A stretch of 64,000 nucleotides of DNA from assembly GCA_937127125.1 (NCBI GenBank), contig CAKZLO010000010.1, positions 114,097-178,096 of the forward strand, in the 5' to 3' direction. Shown here piece after piece: positions 53,310 through 61,663 of this stretch. Within the stretch, counting starts at the first letter, position 1. Each line of letters starts with the position of its first letter. This DNA comes from an uncultured Ardenticatenia bacterium (lineage in GTDB: Bacteria; Chloroflexota; Anaerolineae; 4572-78; NAK82). Made by a program: the position numbers and the translations under genes. The notes beneath the pieces are model-generated. The model saw only the letters and a program-made list of their open reading frames with translations, was not told the origin of the DNA and ran no database searches.

Positions 53310-54589
53310 CTCCTTTGCACGATCGGCAGCCACAGCACAGGGGGATGCGCGCCAAACTCCACCGCTCCTACATCACACGCCGGACCGAATGGGCGCGATG
53401 CACCTCGTTGATCGGTTGCCGGACAGTTGTTCCCCTTGTCGATCACAGGGCTGCCCGGCAGAGGCATCACAGTCAGTGTCGGTCCGCCATTGTCCCCCAG
53501 CCCGGCGAGCTGGGGATCGACATTTGTCTGGTCGCTGCTCAGAGCTACAGTGAAGCAACTGTTGTCACTGATCACATTGTATCCAGCTGACGTAATACTT
53601 GCGCCGTTGTTATCGCAGTTCAGGCTGGACGCCGTGTCAGCACGATTTCGGCTATATCCCGCCACTGTGTTCTTCAGCGTGATAGTGCTCGACTCATTGA
53701 AGATGGCACCACCAATGTCAGCACGGTTGGCGTACATCGTCACATTAAGCAGCGAGTTGCCAGAGCCACTTGCTGCATACAGGCCTCCGCCGGTATCTGC
53801 TATGTTGTGGGCAAATGTGGTGTTAATTGCATTAAGAGTGCCAAAGGTGTAGACAGCGCCACCCTGTCGCGAAGGGCCAGAGATGAGAGGATTCGCCTGA
53901 TTGCTGATGAAGCTCACGTTTTCCAGGGTTAATGTCCCCGGATTTGTCTGCCAAATGGCCCCACCGACCGTTGCCTTGTTGGCGATAAAAGAGGTGTCCC
54001 GTACGGTTACTGTGCCACCTATCAGCAGCGCACCGCCCAACCTTTTCGCTTGGTTATTCGCGATGAATGAACGGTCAATGCGCAAAATCCCTAGGCTGTA
54101 GATGGCCCCACCACCGTTCAATGCCAATGTGCTCTCGGCCACGCTGTGCTCAATGCGGACGCGATATAAATCCACTGTGCCATTTGCTTGATTGTAGATG
54201 GCACCGCCTGAGCTGAATTGACCGCGAAACAACTGGATATTTCGCAGGTTCAGCGTCCCACCGCTTTGAACCAGGAAAATCTGACGCAGATTCTCACCGT
54301 CAAGCGTCACCAGGCCGCCGCCGTCAACAGTTGTTGTGATACCCGATCCGATCACTTGGGTGTTCACTTTGATGGCCACCGGGTTGGGGCCACAATTGAA
54401 GGTTACCAATCCGCCACCCACCATTTTCGCTGCGTAGGCAGCATCGTCACAGCTGGCTGGATTTCCATTGCCAACCACACCGCCGGCGTAGATCGGTGCA
54501 GCGCCAAAGATAAACCCGAGGAGAGCGAGCAGTAAAGCCCAAACCGAAAGCCGTGAACCGAACAGAGGCTGTATCAAATAGGACTCCAT
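53306..54589 (-). CDS. secreted right-handed beta-helix protein (choice-of-anchor Q type)
   Basis: About 427 residues with a signal peptide (1-35). The repeated GGAIYN/GGGLYA and NxTFxxN rungs (SSGGAIYNQANGTV, NGGGAIYSLGIL, RLGGALLIGGTV, QGGAVYTFGTL, TGGGLYAASG) mark a parallel beta-helix, the pectate-lyase-like or polymorphic outer membrane type. The end DPQLAGLGDNGGPTLTVMPLPGSPVIDKGNN is the choice-of-anchor Q signature (read in parts), followed by GAVEFG and the tail LWLPIVQRS. Probably a surface adhesin or scaffold; function unproven. Confidence 0.88.
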   Translation of the reverse strand: MESYLIQPLFGSRLSVWALLLALLGFIFGAAPIYAGGVVGNGNPASCDDAAYAAKMVGGGLVTFNCGPNPVAIKVNTQVIGSGITTTVDGGGLVTLDGENLRQIFLVQSGGTLNLRNIQLFRGQFSSGGAIYNQANGTVDLYRVRIEHSVAESTLALNGGGAIYSLGILRIDRSFIANNQAKRLGGALLIGGTVTVRDTSFIANKATVGGAIWQTNPGTLTLENVSFISNQANPLISGPSRQGGAVYTFGTLNAINTTFAHNIADTGGGLYAASGSGNSLLNVTMYANRADIGGAIFNESSTITLKNTVAGYSRNRADTASSLNCDNNGASITSAGYNVISDNSCFTVALSSDQTNVDPQLAGLGDNGGPTLTVMPLPGSPVIDKGNNCPATDQRGASRPFGPACDVGAVEFGAHPPVLWLPIVQRS

Positions 54590-54656
54590 TGGGGGCTCCT
54601 TTAAAGGTATGGTCTGGACGACAGGCGGTCGCTCCAGAATATGTATTGTTGCATCT

Positions 54657-54685
54657 AATATATATTATATGACCAATATTGTCAA
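54657..54685 (-). promoter_or_regulatory. promoter of the beta-helix protein gene
   Basis: Minus strand TTGACA (54680-54685), 17-bp spacer, TATATT (54657-54662). Lies in an AT-rich stretch about 70 bp before the start codon. Confidence 0.55.
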
Positions 54686-54837
54686 GATCTCTGCTGCACT
54701 TTTTCGTCCCTGTCCTTGCCATAGCCCATAAGGACATGCAGTCCGAAACCTCTCGTCTCTCGGATTTCCTTGACCATTGGTGGACGGTAGTGCTAAGATA
54801 AGCAAATTGAGGTTTCCAGAGCGATCAGCAGGATAAT

Positions 54838-54852
54838 GATCACGAAGTGATC
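54838..54852. repeat. palindrome just before the glycosyltransferase start
   Basis: GATCAC-GAA-GTGATC, perfect 6-bp arms, ending 4 bp before ATG 54857. It covers the ribosome-site region and could be an operator or a small hairpin that limits translation. Confidence 0.45.
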
Positions 54853-54856
54853 CCCG

Positions 54857-55999
54857 ATGCGGGTTGCCATAAACGGCTGGTTTTGGGATCAACCAACTAC
54901 TGGCAGCGGTCAGATGGTGCGGCAGCTCTTGCCAGCGTTACTGGAGGCAGATGGGACGCTGGAGGTCGTGCTCGTGCTGCCACACTGGGCGCTGGAACAC
55001 ACCAAGACGTTGCAGCCGCGCGTGCACGTGGTGGCAATACCATGTCACCACAGCCACATCGGTAAGGTGTGGTTCGAACAGGTAACTCTCCCACGTATGT
55101 GTGCCCGACTGCGGGTTGACCTGCTCCATGTGCCTTATTTCGCATCCCCGCTCCAACCTGTTCAGCCGACGCTGGTCACCATCCACGATCTGATCCCGCT
55201 GGTGTTACCGGCATATCGTGGTGGTCCCTTGGTGCGGCTGTATACCGCGTTGGTGGCCAGTGCGGCACGTCGAGCACACCTCATCCTGACTGATTCGGAC
55301 GCCAGCCGTCAGGACATTCTGAAGCGCTTGCGCGTTTCGGGTGATCGGGTGCGCGTCGTCCACTTGGCACCAGCGCCTTATTATCGTCCGGTGAGCGACA
55401 TTGCTGCGCTACGTGCGGTGCGCGAAAAGTACCAGCTACCGGAGCGCTTCGTCCTGTGGCTTTCCGGTTTCGATGTGCGCAAGAACGCAACAGCTGTGCT
55501 CCACGCCTACACATGGGTCACGTGCGCGTTGGGCGATGCCTATCCGCTGGTGATGGCTGGCAGCCTGCCCGCGCGAGATACCCCTCGGTTTCCTGACCCG
55601 CGACGTATCGCTGCGCAGCTGAATCTTGCCTCGACGGTGCTCTATCCGGGTTTCATCGCCGAGGAGGACAAGCCGGCGGTGTACAGTGCGGCGACCGCTT
55701 TTGTCTATCCCTCGCGTTACGAGGGTTTCGGTCTGCCTGTCCTGGAAGCGATGGCGTGTGGCACGCCGGTGGTTACCAGCAATGTGACCTCCCTCCCTGA
55801 ATTGGTCGGTGATGCCGCCTTCCAGGTGTCTCCGGAGGATACCCGCAGTCTGGGAGCCGCTATTATCGCACTGTGTGTGGACGAAGGACTGCGCGAGGAG
55901 ATGCGCCGCCGTGGGCTGGCGCGCGCCGCCAACTTCACCTGGCATCAAACTGCATCCGCGACGCTGGACGCCTATCGGTATGTGCTGCGGGCTAGTTAG
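54857..55999 (+). CDS. glycosyltransferase family 4 (GT-B fold)
   Basis: About 380 residues. The N-domain has MRVAINGWFWDQPTTGSGQ and LLHVPYFASP then VTIHDLIPL; the C-domain has VLWLSGFDVRKNATAVLHAY and the GT4 donor-site block FVYPSRYEGFGLPVLEAMACGTPVVTSNVTSLPE (read in parts) with the EGFGLPVLE/E-x7-E pair. A retaining sugar transferase, using NDP-sugars to build surface polysaccharide. Isolated, with no other polysaccharide genes near it. Confidence 0.9.
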   Translation: MRVAINGWFWDQPTTGSGQMVRQLLPALLEADGTLEVVLVLPHWALEHTKTLQPRVHVVAIPCHHSHIGKVWFEQVTLPRMCARLRVDLLHVPYFASPLQPVQPTLVTIHDLIPLVLPAYRGGPLVRLYTALVASAARRAHLILTDSDASRQDILKRLRVSGDRVRVVHLAPAPYYRPVSDIAALRAVREKYQLPERFVLWLSGFDVRKNATAVLHAYTWVTCALGDAYPLVMAGSLPARDTPRFPDPRRIAAQLNLASTVLYPGFIAEEDKPAVYSAATAFVYPSRYEGFGLPVLEAMACGTPVVTSNVTSLPELVGDAAFQVSPEDTRSLGAAIIALCVDEGLREEMRRRGLARAANFTWHQTASATLDAYRYVLRAS

Positions 56000-56127
56000 G
56001 GTCAGCTGGGCTGCCTTAAGGGCATTGCTATCAGGACAGCTGCCTACATAGCCTTGTGAACAAGGCAGTTGGCGACACATCCTGCATCGATGTCGGTCGC
56101 ACCGTCCCATGCTTGCCAGGAAGTGAT

Positions 56128-56156
56128 TTGTGACGTGTTTCGTCACGTGCTAAAAT
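56128..56156 (+). promoter_or_regulatory. promoter with a palindrome in its spacer, before the HerA-like gene
   Basis: TTGTGA (56128-56133), 17-bp spacer, TAAAAT (56151-56156). The palindrome GTGACG-TGTTT-CGTCAC (56130-56146) overlaps the -35 and spacer. The rest of the 56000-56341 gap, including a leader of about 180 nt, shows nothing else. Confidence 0.45.
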
Positions 56157-56341
56157 CAAGCTGTTTTGAGCGATCTACCAGCTTTGGTATCCGCGTGCGC
56201 CGGTACAACGTGACCCACTGCCAGTAGAGCTATGTGGCACGCTTCTGCTTTCCGCATGTTGCGCAGAGGAGTGGAAGTGTGTTGGCAGCTCGCTCGAAAT
56301 ATGTCTTGGCCAGCTCGAATGAGTGAAAGGGGGAAAGACAA

Positions 56342-58846
56342 ATGGAAGATTTCGAGAAGCTCGGTATGTTCTATCTTGGGCGCCTTTATGACTTGGTAGT
56401 GGGCAAACCGACCGATCAGCTGCTTCTCTACGATTCTCGGGATCTGGTCACGCACGCTGTATGCGTGGGTATGACTGGCAGTGGCAAAACCGGTCTCTGC
56501 CTCTCTCTCATCGAGGAAGCTGCCATCGATGGTGTGCCTTCCATCCTGATTGATCCCAAGGGCGACTTGGGCAATCTGCTCTTGACTTTCCCTCAGTTGC
56601 GTGGCGAGGATTTCCTCCCTTGGATCAACGAGGACGATGCGAGAAGGAAAGGTGTTTCCCCCCAAGAATATGCAAACCAGCAAGCGGAGCGATGGCGTAG
56701 CGGTCTTGCAGAATGGGGCCAGAGTGGCGAACGCATTCAGCGTCTGCGCGACGCAGTCGAGTTTGTGATCTACACACCGGGCAGCAATGCCGGGATGCCT
56801 GTCTCGATTCTCAAGTCCTTTGCGGTGCCCGAGCAAGCGATCCTGAGCGATGATGAACTGTTGCGTGAACGCATCAGCACGACCGTCACCAGTCTGCTGG
56901 GACTGATTGGCATCCGGGCGGATCCGATCCAGAGTCGCGAGCATATTCTGCTCTCAACGATTATTGACCTGGCATGGCGGCAGGGCCAGAACTTGGATCT
57001 GCCCACACTTATCCAGCAGGTGCAATACCCACCGGTCTCTAAAATCGGCATGCTGGATGTCGAGTCGTTCTATCCCTCCAAGGAGCGCTTCGGTCTGGTG
57101 ATGGCGCTCAATAACCTGCTTGCATCGCCGGGCTTCAATGTCTGGCTTGAAGGGCAGTCGCTGGACATTGGTCAGATCCTGTACACGCCAAGCGGCAAGC
57201 CGCGTGTTGCGATATTCTCGATCGCACATTTGAGTGACCCCGAGCGGATGTTCTTCGTCTCGCTACTGCTGAACCATGTGCTGGGGTGGATGCGCGGTCA
57301 GCCGGGCACCACCAGTCTGCGTGCGATTTTGTATATGGACGAGATTTTTGGTTACCTACCGCCGGTGGAGAATCCGCCCTCCAAGCTGCCTTTGTTGACA
57401 TTGCTGAAACAGGCGCGCGCTTTCGGATTGGGCATCGTGCTCGCCACGCAGAACCCGGTGGATCTGGATTACAAAGCTCTGTCAAACGCTGGTACCTGGT
57501 GGATCGGTCGTCTGCAGACTGAAAGGGACAAGGAACGGCTTCTCGACGGTCTCCAAGGGGCTGCTGGAGGAGAGAAGCTCGATCGTGCGCAGATCGCACA
57601 AATTATAGCCGGATTGGGTAACCGCGTCTTCTTGATGAACAACGTCCATGAAGATCAGCCAGTCGTCTTCCAAACGCGCTGGGCGCTGTCCTATTTGCGC
57701 GGCCCGCTGACCCGTGACCAGATAAAAATGCTGTCGGCATCCTGGAAGGAAACGTTGCCGGCTCAGCCTGTGGCGGGGGTGTCAGCGGCATTCGCTCCGG
57801 CTGGAGAGGCAACCGTCGCGGCGGCGTCTGTTGTAGAACCTTCTCCAGCTGAAGCCGGGATAGCAACCGCATCATCGGTCATCCCTTCGGCGACGACCCC
57901 TGCGCAGCCGACCGCGCCTGCCGCGCCGGTCACCCGGCCCACTCCTCTACCACCAGACGTGCCGGTCGTCTTCCTGCCTCCAAGACCAGGGCTTGCAGCG
58001 GGTACTCCGTTGTCCTATTCGCCCGTTATCCTCGGCGTTGCGGAAGTTCGCTTCGTGGACAAGAAGATGGGAATTGACGAATCGAGGGAGATCGTTTGCG
58101 TGACCCCAATCACGGATGCACCGATCCCGGTGGATTGGGACAATGCCGAGGTTCTTGACATTGGATCCTCCGTCTTGGAAAAGACTCCCCGTCCGAATGC
58201 AATATTTACCGAGCTGCCCGCTCCTGCCAGTCAGGCACGCAACTACGCAGCATGGAGCCGCGATTTCGCCAAATGGTTGGAGCGCGAACAGTCGCTCACA
58301 TTGTGGCGCAGCACGTCCACTGGTCTCGTCTCCCGACAGGGCGAGGATGAGCGCGACTTCCGCATACGGCTGGCGCAAGTTGCGCGCGAGCGTCGCGACC
58401 AAGAGGTCGAAAAGCTGCGCAAGAAGTATGCGCCCGAACAGGCCAAACTGCAGGAGCGCCTGCGCCGCGCCGAGCAGGCATTGGAACGTGAGAAGGCACA
58501 GGCTACGACACAGGACCTCCAAACTGGCCTCACGGTATTGGGGACCCTTGTCGGTGCTTTCACAGGCCGCAAGTTGCTGAGCAGCACCACAGTAACCCGT
58601 GCCACCACCGCCGCCCGCGGCTTCACACGCTCAGCAAGAGAACGGTCCGATATCACCCGTGCTGCCGAGACGGTGGAGGCCATCAAACAGGATATTGCCG
58701 ACCTAGAGGCGGAGTTTGAGGCGGAGGTCCAGGCCTTGGAGACAAAGGTTGATCCACTGACCGAGCGCTTGGATCAAATAGTGGTCAGGCCAACCAGGAC
58801 TGGTATCTCGGTGCGTCTGGTAGCTCTGGCGTGGCAGCCTTCATGA
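56342..58846 (+). CDS. HerA-like / DUF87 ATP-binding protein with C-terminal coiled coils
   Basis: About 834 residues. Walker A GMTGSGKT is at 43-50 and Walker B ILYMDEIF at ~330-336 (Asp333, Glu334); KGDLGNLLLTF and GIVLATQNPVDLDYKAL are typical of the VirD4/HerA RecA-like ATPases acting on DNA. Residues ~480-540 are an Ala/Pro/Thr linker. After ~545 comes a beta-rich segment, then a coiled coil (ERRDQEVEKLRKKYAPEQ and following) and a second one near the end (AAETVEAIKQDIADLEAEFEAEVQ). No NurA nuclease gene is next to it. Roles could be DNA movement, repair or defence; undecided. Confidence 0.85.
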   Translation: MEDFEKLGMFYLGRLYDLVVGKPTDQLLLYDSRDLVTHAVCVGMTGSGKTGLCLSLIEEAAIDGVPSILIDPKGDLGNLLLTFPQLRGEDFLPWINEDDARRKGVSPQEYANQQAERWRSGLAEWGQSGERIQRLRDAVEFVIYTPGSNAGMPVSILKSFAVPEQAILSDDELLRERISTTVTSLLGLIGIRADPIQSREHILLSTIIDLAWRQGQNLDLPTLIQQVQYPPVSKIGMLDVESFYPSKERFGLVMALNNLLASPGFNVWLEGQSLDIGQILYTPSGKPRVAIFSIAHLSDPERMFFVSLLLNHVLGWMRGQPGTTSLRAILYMDEIFGYLPPVENPPSKLPLLTLLKQARAFGLGIVLATQNPVDLDYKALSNAGTWWIGRLQTERDKERLLDGLQGAAGGEKLDRAQIAQIIAGLGNRVFLMNNVHEDQPVVFQTRWALSYLRGPLTRDQIKMLSASWKETLPAQPVAGVSAAFAPAGEATVAAASVVEPSPAEAGIATASSVIPSATTPAQPTAPAAPVTRPTPLPPDVPVVFLPPRPGLAAGTPLSYSPVILGVAEVRFVDKKMGIDESREIVCVTPITDAPIPVDWDNAEVLDIGSSVLEKTPRPNAIFTELPAPASQARNYAAWSRDFAKWLEREQSLTLWRSTSTGLVSRQGEDERDFRIRLAQVARERRDQEVEKLRKKYAPEQAKLQERLRRAEQALEREKAQATTQDLQTGLTVLGTLVGAFTGRKLLSSTTVTRATTAARGFTRSARERSDITRAAETVEAIKQDIADLEAEFEAEVQALETKVDPLTERLDQIVVRPTRTGISVRLVALAWQPS

Positions 58847-59071
58847 GAGTGCGATCCATCGGCTGATAAGCCATGTTAGCATGTTAGGTTGTGGGGACTG
58901 AAGTCGGGATCCTCGCATAGCAGTTCCCACCATCTGTCGAGCGCTATGTTCTGCGCCTGGCTTAGGTCGGATCCCTTGATACGTGACACAGTATTTTCTT
59001 GTCGGCGGCGAGGGTCTACATTCCTTTGGGTGCATATTTGGCACCACGATTCATGCGGGAGAACGCACGGC

Positions 59072-59090
59072 ACCTGTGCGCCGCACAGGT
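59072..59090. repeat. 8-bp perfect inverted repeat in the gap before the Tm-1 gene
   Basis: ACCTGTGC-GCC-GCACAGGT. No T-tract follows. The whole gap 58847-59207 (361 bp) shows only this; the short minus-strand frames inside it are not convincing genes. Confidence 0.5.
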
Positions 59091-59207
59091 CCAAGAAAGT
59101 TGCGGACGGTCTCTACCCTCTTCGCTTCCCAGGCGGTCGGTTGGCCTTTGCAAGATCTGGTGGTGTGTGATTCCGCTGCGTGAACGAGACTATCCTGAGG
59201 ACATCGC

Positions 59208-60443
59208 ATGGCCAAAACGGTTGTCATTGTGGGCACGTTGGACACGAAGGGTGCTGACCTCCAGTTGCTGCGCGATCTGATCCGGGCGCGCGGGCTGCAG
59301 ACTCTGGTGGTGGACTTCGGTGTGCTGGGCGATCCAGCCTTTCCACCTGACATCACCGCGGCACAGGTGGCTCGGGCGGGCGGCGAGGATCTGAGCGCGT
59401 TGCGCACCACGCGGGACAAAACGCGCGCTATGCGCACAATGGAACGTGGGCTGAGCACGGTTGTGCGCGAGCTGTTCGCCACGGGCCGCCTGCATGGCAT
59501 CGTCGGCATGGCAGGTGGCGGTGGCACGTCCATCGCCACGGCTGCAATGCGCCAGCTGCCCATTGGTGTGCCCAAGCTGATGGTCTCCAGCGTGGTGGCG
59601 ACCGGGGATGTGGCACAGTTCATTGGCACGCGGGACATTACGCTGATGCCCTCAATTGTGGACGTGGCAGGCGTCAATTCCATCAGCCGGCGCATCTATG
59701 CCAACGCAGCCGGTGCCATCGCTGGTATGGTGGAACAGGCTGTGCCAGCTGATCAATCAGATCGACCGATCATTGTGGCAAGCATGTTCGGCAATACGAC
59801 GCCATGCGTTATGCGTGCGCGGGAACTGTTGGAAGTCGCAGGCTACGAGGTGCTCGTCTTTCACGCCACCGGTAGCGGTGGACGCACTATGGAGGCGCTT
59901 ATCGAAGCCGGATTCGTCACTGCCTGCATGGATGTCACCACTACCGAGCTGGCCGACGAGGTATGTGGCGGGGTGATGAGCGCTGGCCCAGAGCGCCTGA
60001 TGATGGCGGGGCGCATCGGCATCCCCACAGTGATCGCGCCCGGATGTGTGGACATGGTCAACTTCTGGGCTCGCGAGACCGTACCACCTCACTACCAGCA
60101 ACGTTGCCTGTACGAGTGGAATCCCAATGTCACCCTGATGCGCACCAACCCGGACGAGAATCGTCAAATCGGCGAATGGATCGCACGGGCAGCTAATGCG
60201 GCGCAGGGGCCGGTGGCAGTTTTGCTGCCATTGCGCGGGGTCTCCCAGCTGGATAGCCCGGGCGGTCCCTTCTGGGACCCCGAGGCAGACGCGGCCTGTT
60301 TTGCGGCCATCCGCGAACATCTGCGCCCAGACATCCAGCTGATCGAAGTGGATGCCAACATCAACGATCCAGAATTCGCCGAACGGGCAGTAGGCGTGCT
60401 GCTCGATCTGCTGGCAACACGTCGGCCTGTTGCACCTCAATAG
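59208..60443 (+). CDS. Tm-1-like ATP-binding domain protein (UPF0261)
   Basis: About 411 residues matching the N-terminal domain of tomato Tm-1 and bacterial UPF0261. VVIVGTLDTKGADLQLLRDLI opens the fold; VGMAGGGGTSIATAAMRQLPIGVPKLMVSS is the nucleotide-side loop and MFGNTTPCVMRARELLEVAGYEVLVFHATGSGGRTMEALI the second half (read in pieces). In Tm-1 this domain binds ATP; the enzymatic role in bacteria is unknown. The following gene encodes the second Tm-1 domain, so the pair is a split Tm-1. TGAGGA precedes ATG 59208. Confidence 0.92.
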   Translation: MAKTVVIVGTLDTKGADLQLLRDLIRARGLQTLVVDFGVLGDPAFPPDITAAQVARAGGEDLSALRTTRDKTRAMRTMERGLSTVVRELFATGRLHGIVGMAGGGGTSIATAAMRQLPIGVPKLMVSSVVATGDVAQFIGTRDITLMPSIVDVAGVNSISRRIYANAAGAIAGMVEQAVPADQSDRPIIVASMFGNTTPCVMRARELLEVAGYEVLVFHATGSGGRTMEALIEAGFVTACMDVTTTELADEVCGGVMSAGPERLMMAGRIGIPTVIAPGCVDMVNFWARETVPPHYQQRCLYEWNPNVTLMRTNPDENRQIGEWIARAANAAQGPVAVLLPLRGVSQLDSPGGPFWDPEADAACFAAIREHLRPDIQLIEVDANINDPEFAERAVGVLLDLLATRRPVAPQ

Positions 60444-60467
60444 TACCACCTAGGGTGATGCCACAAT

Positions 60468-60487
60468 CTGGCAACAGGGATTGCCAG
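60468..60487. repeat. 7-bp hairpin between the two Tm-1 module genes
   Basis: CTGGCAA (60468-60474) / TTGCCAG (60481-60487), 6-nt loop, between the Tm-1 gene and the PEP-hydrolase-family gene. Confidence 0.4.
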
Positions 60488-60597
60488 CTGGGAGTCAGCC
60501 TGCAGAGGGCACGCTTCGCATACTGGGTACTGGACCATCCCAATGGACTGGGCACAAGGGCGTCATATTTTACATAATATCAAGGAGGGAAGCACAT

Positions 60598-61452
60598 ATG
60601 CCCATCATACCTCGTGCTGAGATTATCGAGCGCTTGCGCGCTCAGGTTACCGCTGGACGGCCAATCATCGGTTGCGGTGCCGGCACCGGCATCTCGGCCA
60701 AGTGTGCCGAGGCAGGCGGCGCCGATCTGATCATCATCATCTACAACTCGGGGCGCTTCCGCATGGCGGGCCGCGGCTCGATGGCGGGGCTGCTGCCCTA
60801 TGGCGATGCCAATGCCATCGTGGTGGAGATGGCATCTGAGGTGTTGCCTGTAGTCAAATGCACACCCGTGTTGGCTGGGGTGTGTGGCACCGACCCTTTC
60901 CGCATCATGCCTCTCTTCCTACGGCAGCTCAAGGAGATGGGATTTTCCGGTGTGCAAAACTTTCCCACAGTGGGGCTTTTCGAGGGTAACTTTCGCGCTA
61001 ATCTGGAGGCCACCGGCATGGGCTATGACCTGGAGGTCGCAATGGTCGCCGAGGCGCATCGGCTGGATATGTTCACCGCGCCTTATGTCTTCACCCCTGA
61101 CGAGGCGCGCGCGATGACAGAAGCCGGCTGCGACCTGCTAGTAGCGCACGTCGGTACCACTGTCTCCGGTATGATCGGCGCGACAGTCGCACTGTCGCTC
61201 GATCAGGCAGTCGATGCGGTCATGACCATGGCTGAGGCCGGTTGGTCGGTGCGCAAGGATTTAATGGTCATCTGCCATGGCGGTCCCTTTGACGAGCCGG
61301 AGAACGTGGGCAAAGCGTTGCACAGGATGCCTGGCGTAGTGGGTTTCTTCGGTGCCTCCAGCATCGAACGCCTACCCACCGAACGCGCCATCCGCGGTCA
61401 GGTCGAGGCTTTCAAATCTCTCCAAATTACTTCGGGTAGGGCTGCCTCCTGA
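60598..61452 (+). CDS. phosphoenolpyruvate hydrolase family protein (TIM barrel, Tm-1 C-domain homologue)
   Basis: About 284 residues. Start ATG 60598 has AAGGAGGG just before it; a frame opens earlier at 60481 but without such a site. [34 protein letters not shown]-type barrel start, [47 protein letters not shown] and VICHGGPF are the conserved blocks of the PEP_hydrolase family (read in parts). In plants and some bacteria this is fused to the Tm-1 domain; here it is a separate, adjacent gene. Catalytic role unclear, related to isocitrate lyase/PEP mutase-like barrels. Confidence 0.9.
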   Translation: MPIIPRAEIIERLRAQVTAGRPIIGCGAGTGISAKCAEAGGADLIIIIYNSGRFRMAGRGSMAGLLPYGDANAIVVEMASEVLPVVKCTPVLAGVCGTDPFRIMPLFLRQLKEMGFSGVQNFPTVGLFEGNFRANLEATGMGYDLEVAMVAEAHRLDMFTAPYVFTPDEARAMTEAGCDLLVAHVGTTVSGMIGATVALSLDQAVDAVMTMAEAGWSVRKDLMVICHGGPFDEPENVGKALHRMPGVVGFFGASSIERLPTERAIRGQVEAFKSLQITSGRAAS

Positions 61453-61461
61453 CTGGACATG

Positions 61462-61497
61462 GCTGGCATCCACGGAGGGATGCCAGCTGTGCCTTTT
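61462..61497 (+). terminator. Rho-independent terminator of the Tm-1 module
   Basis: 10-bp perfect stem GCTGGCATCC (61462-61471) / GGATGCCAGC (61478-61487) with a 6-nt loop; TTTT (61494-61497) follows after 6 nt. Confidence 0.65.
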
Positions 61498-61543
61498 CCT
61501 CGCCAAAAATCGTAGCGCAGCACAAAGTTACCCGCAATATAGC

Positions 61544-61572
61544 TTGACAACGTGCGTGCTTTGTACTATAAT
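61544..61572 (+). promoter_or_regulatory. consensus promoter of the IclR gene
   Basis: TTGACA (61544-61549), 17-bp spacer, TATAAT (61567-61572): exact consensus in sequence and spacing, the strongest promoter in the window. Confidence 0.85.
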
Positions 61573-61581
61573 TTAGAATGA

Positions 61582-61600
61582 AATTCGATTTTTTCGAATT
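61582..61600. promoter_or_regulatory. palindromic operator over the IclR transcript start
   Basis: AATTCGA (61582-61588), TTTTT, TCGAATT (61594-61600): perfect 7-bp arms directly after the -10 box. Position and symmetry fit autorepression by the IclR protein that follows. Confidence 0.65.
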
Positions 61601-61663
61601 GCCTTGGACATTGACTTGATCTGGTAAAGGGACATTGACGTCATCATCGCTAAGGCGACACAG

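Noticed and set aside
56156-56944. 262-codon minus-strand frame
   Set aside because: Mostly antisense of the HerA-like ATPase gene and without domain signatures.
58876-59094. 72-codon minus-strand frame with a CxxC pair
   Set aside because: No ribosome site, overlapping rival frames and no recognised similarity; not strong enough to call a gene.
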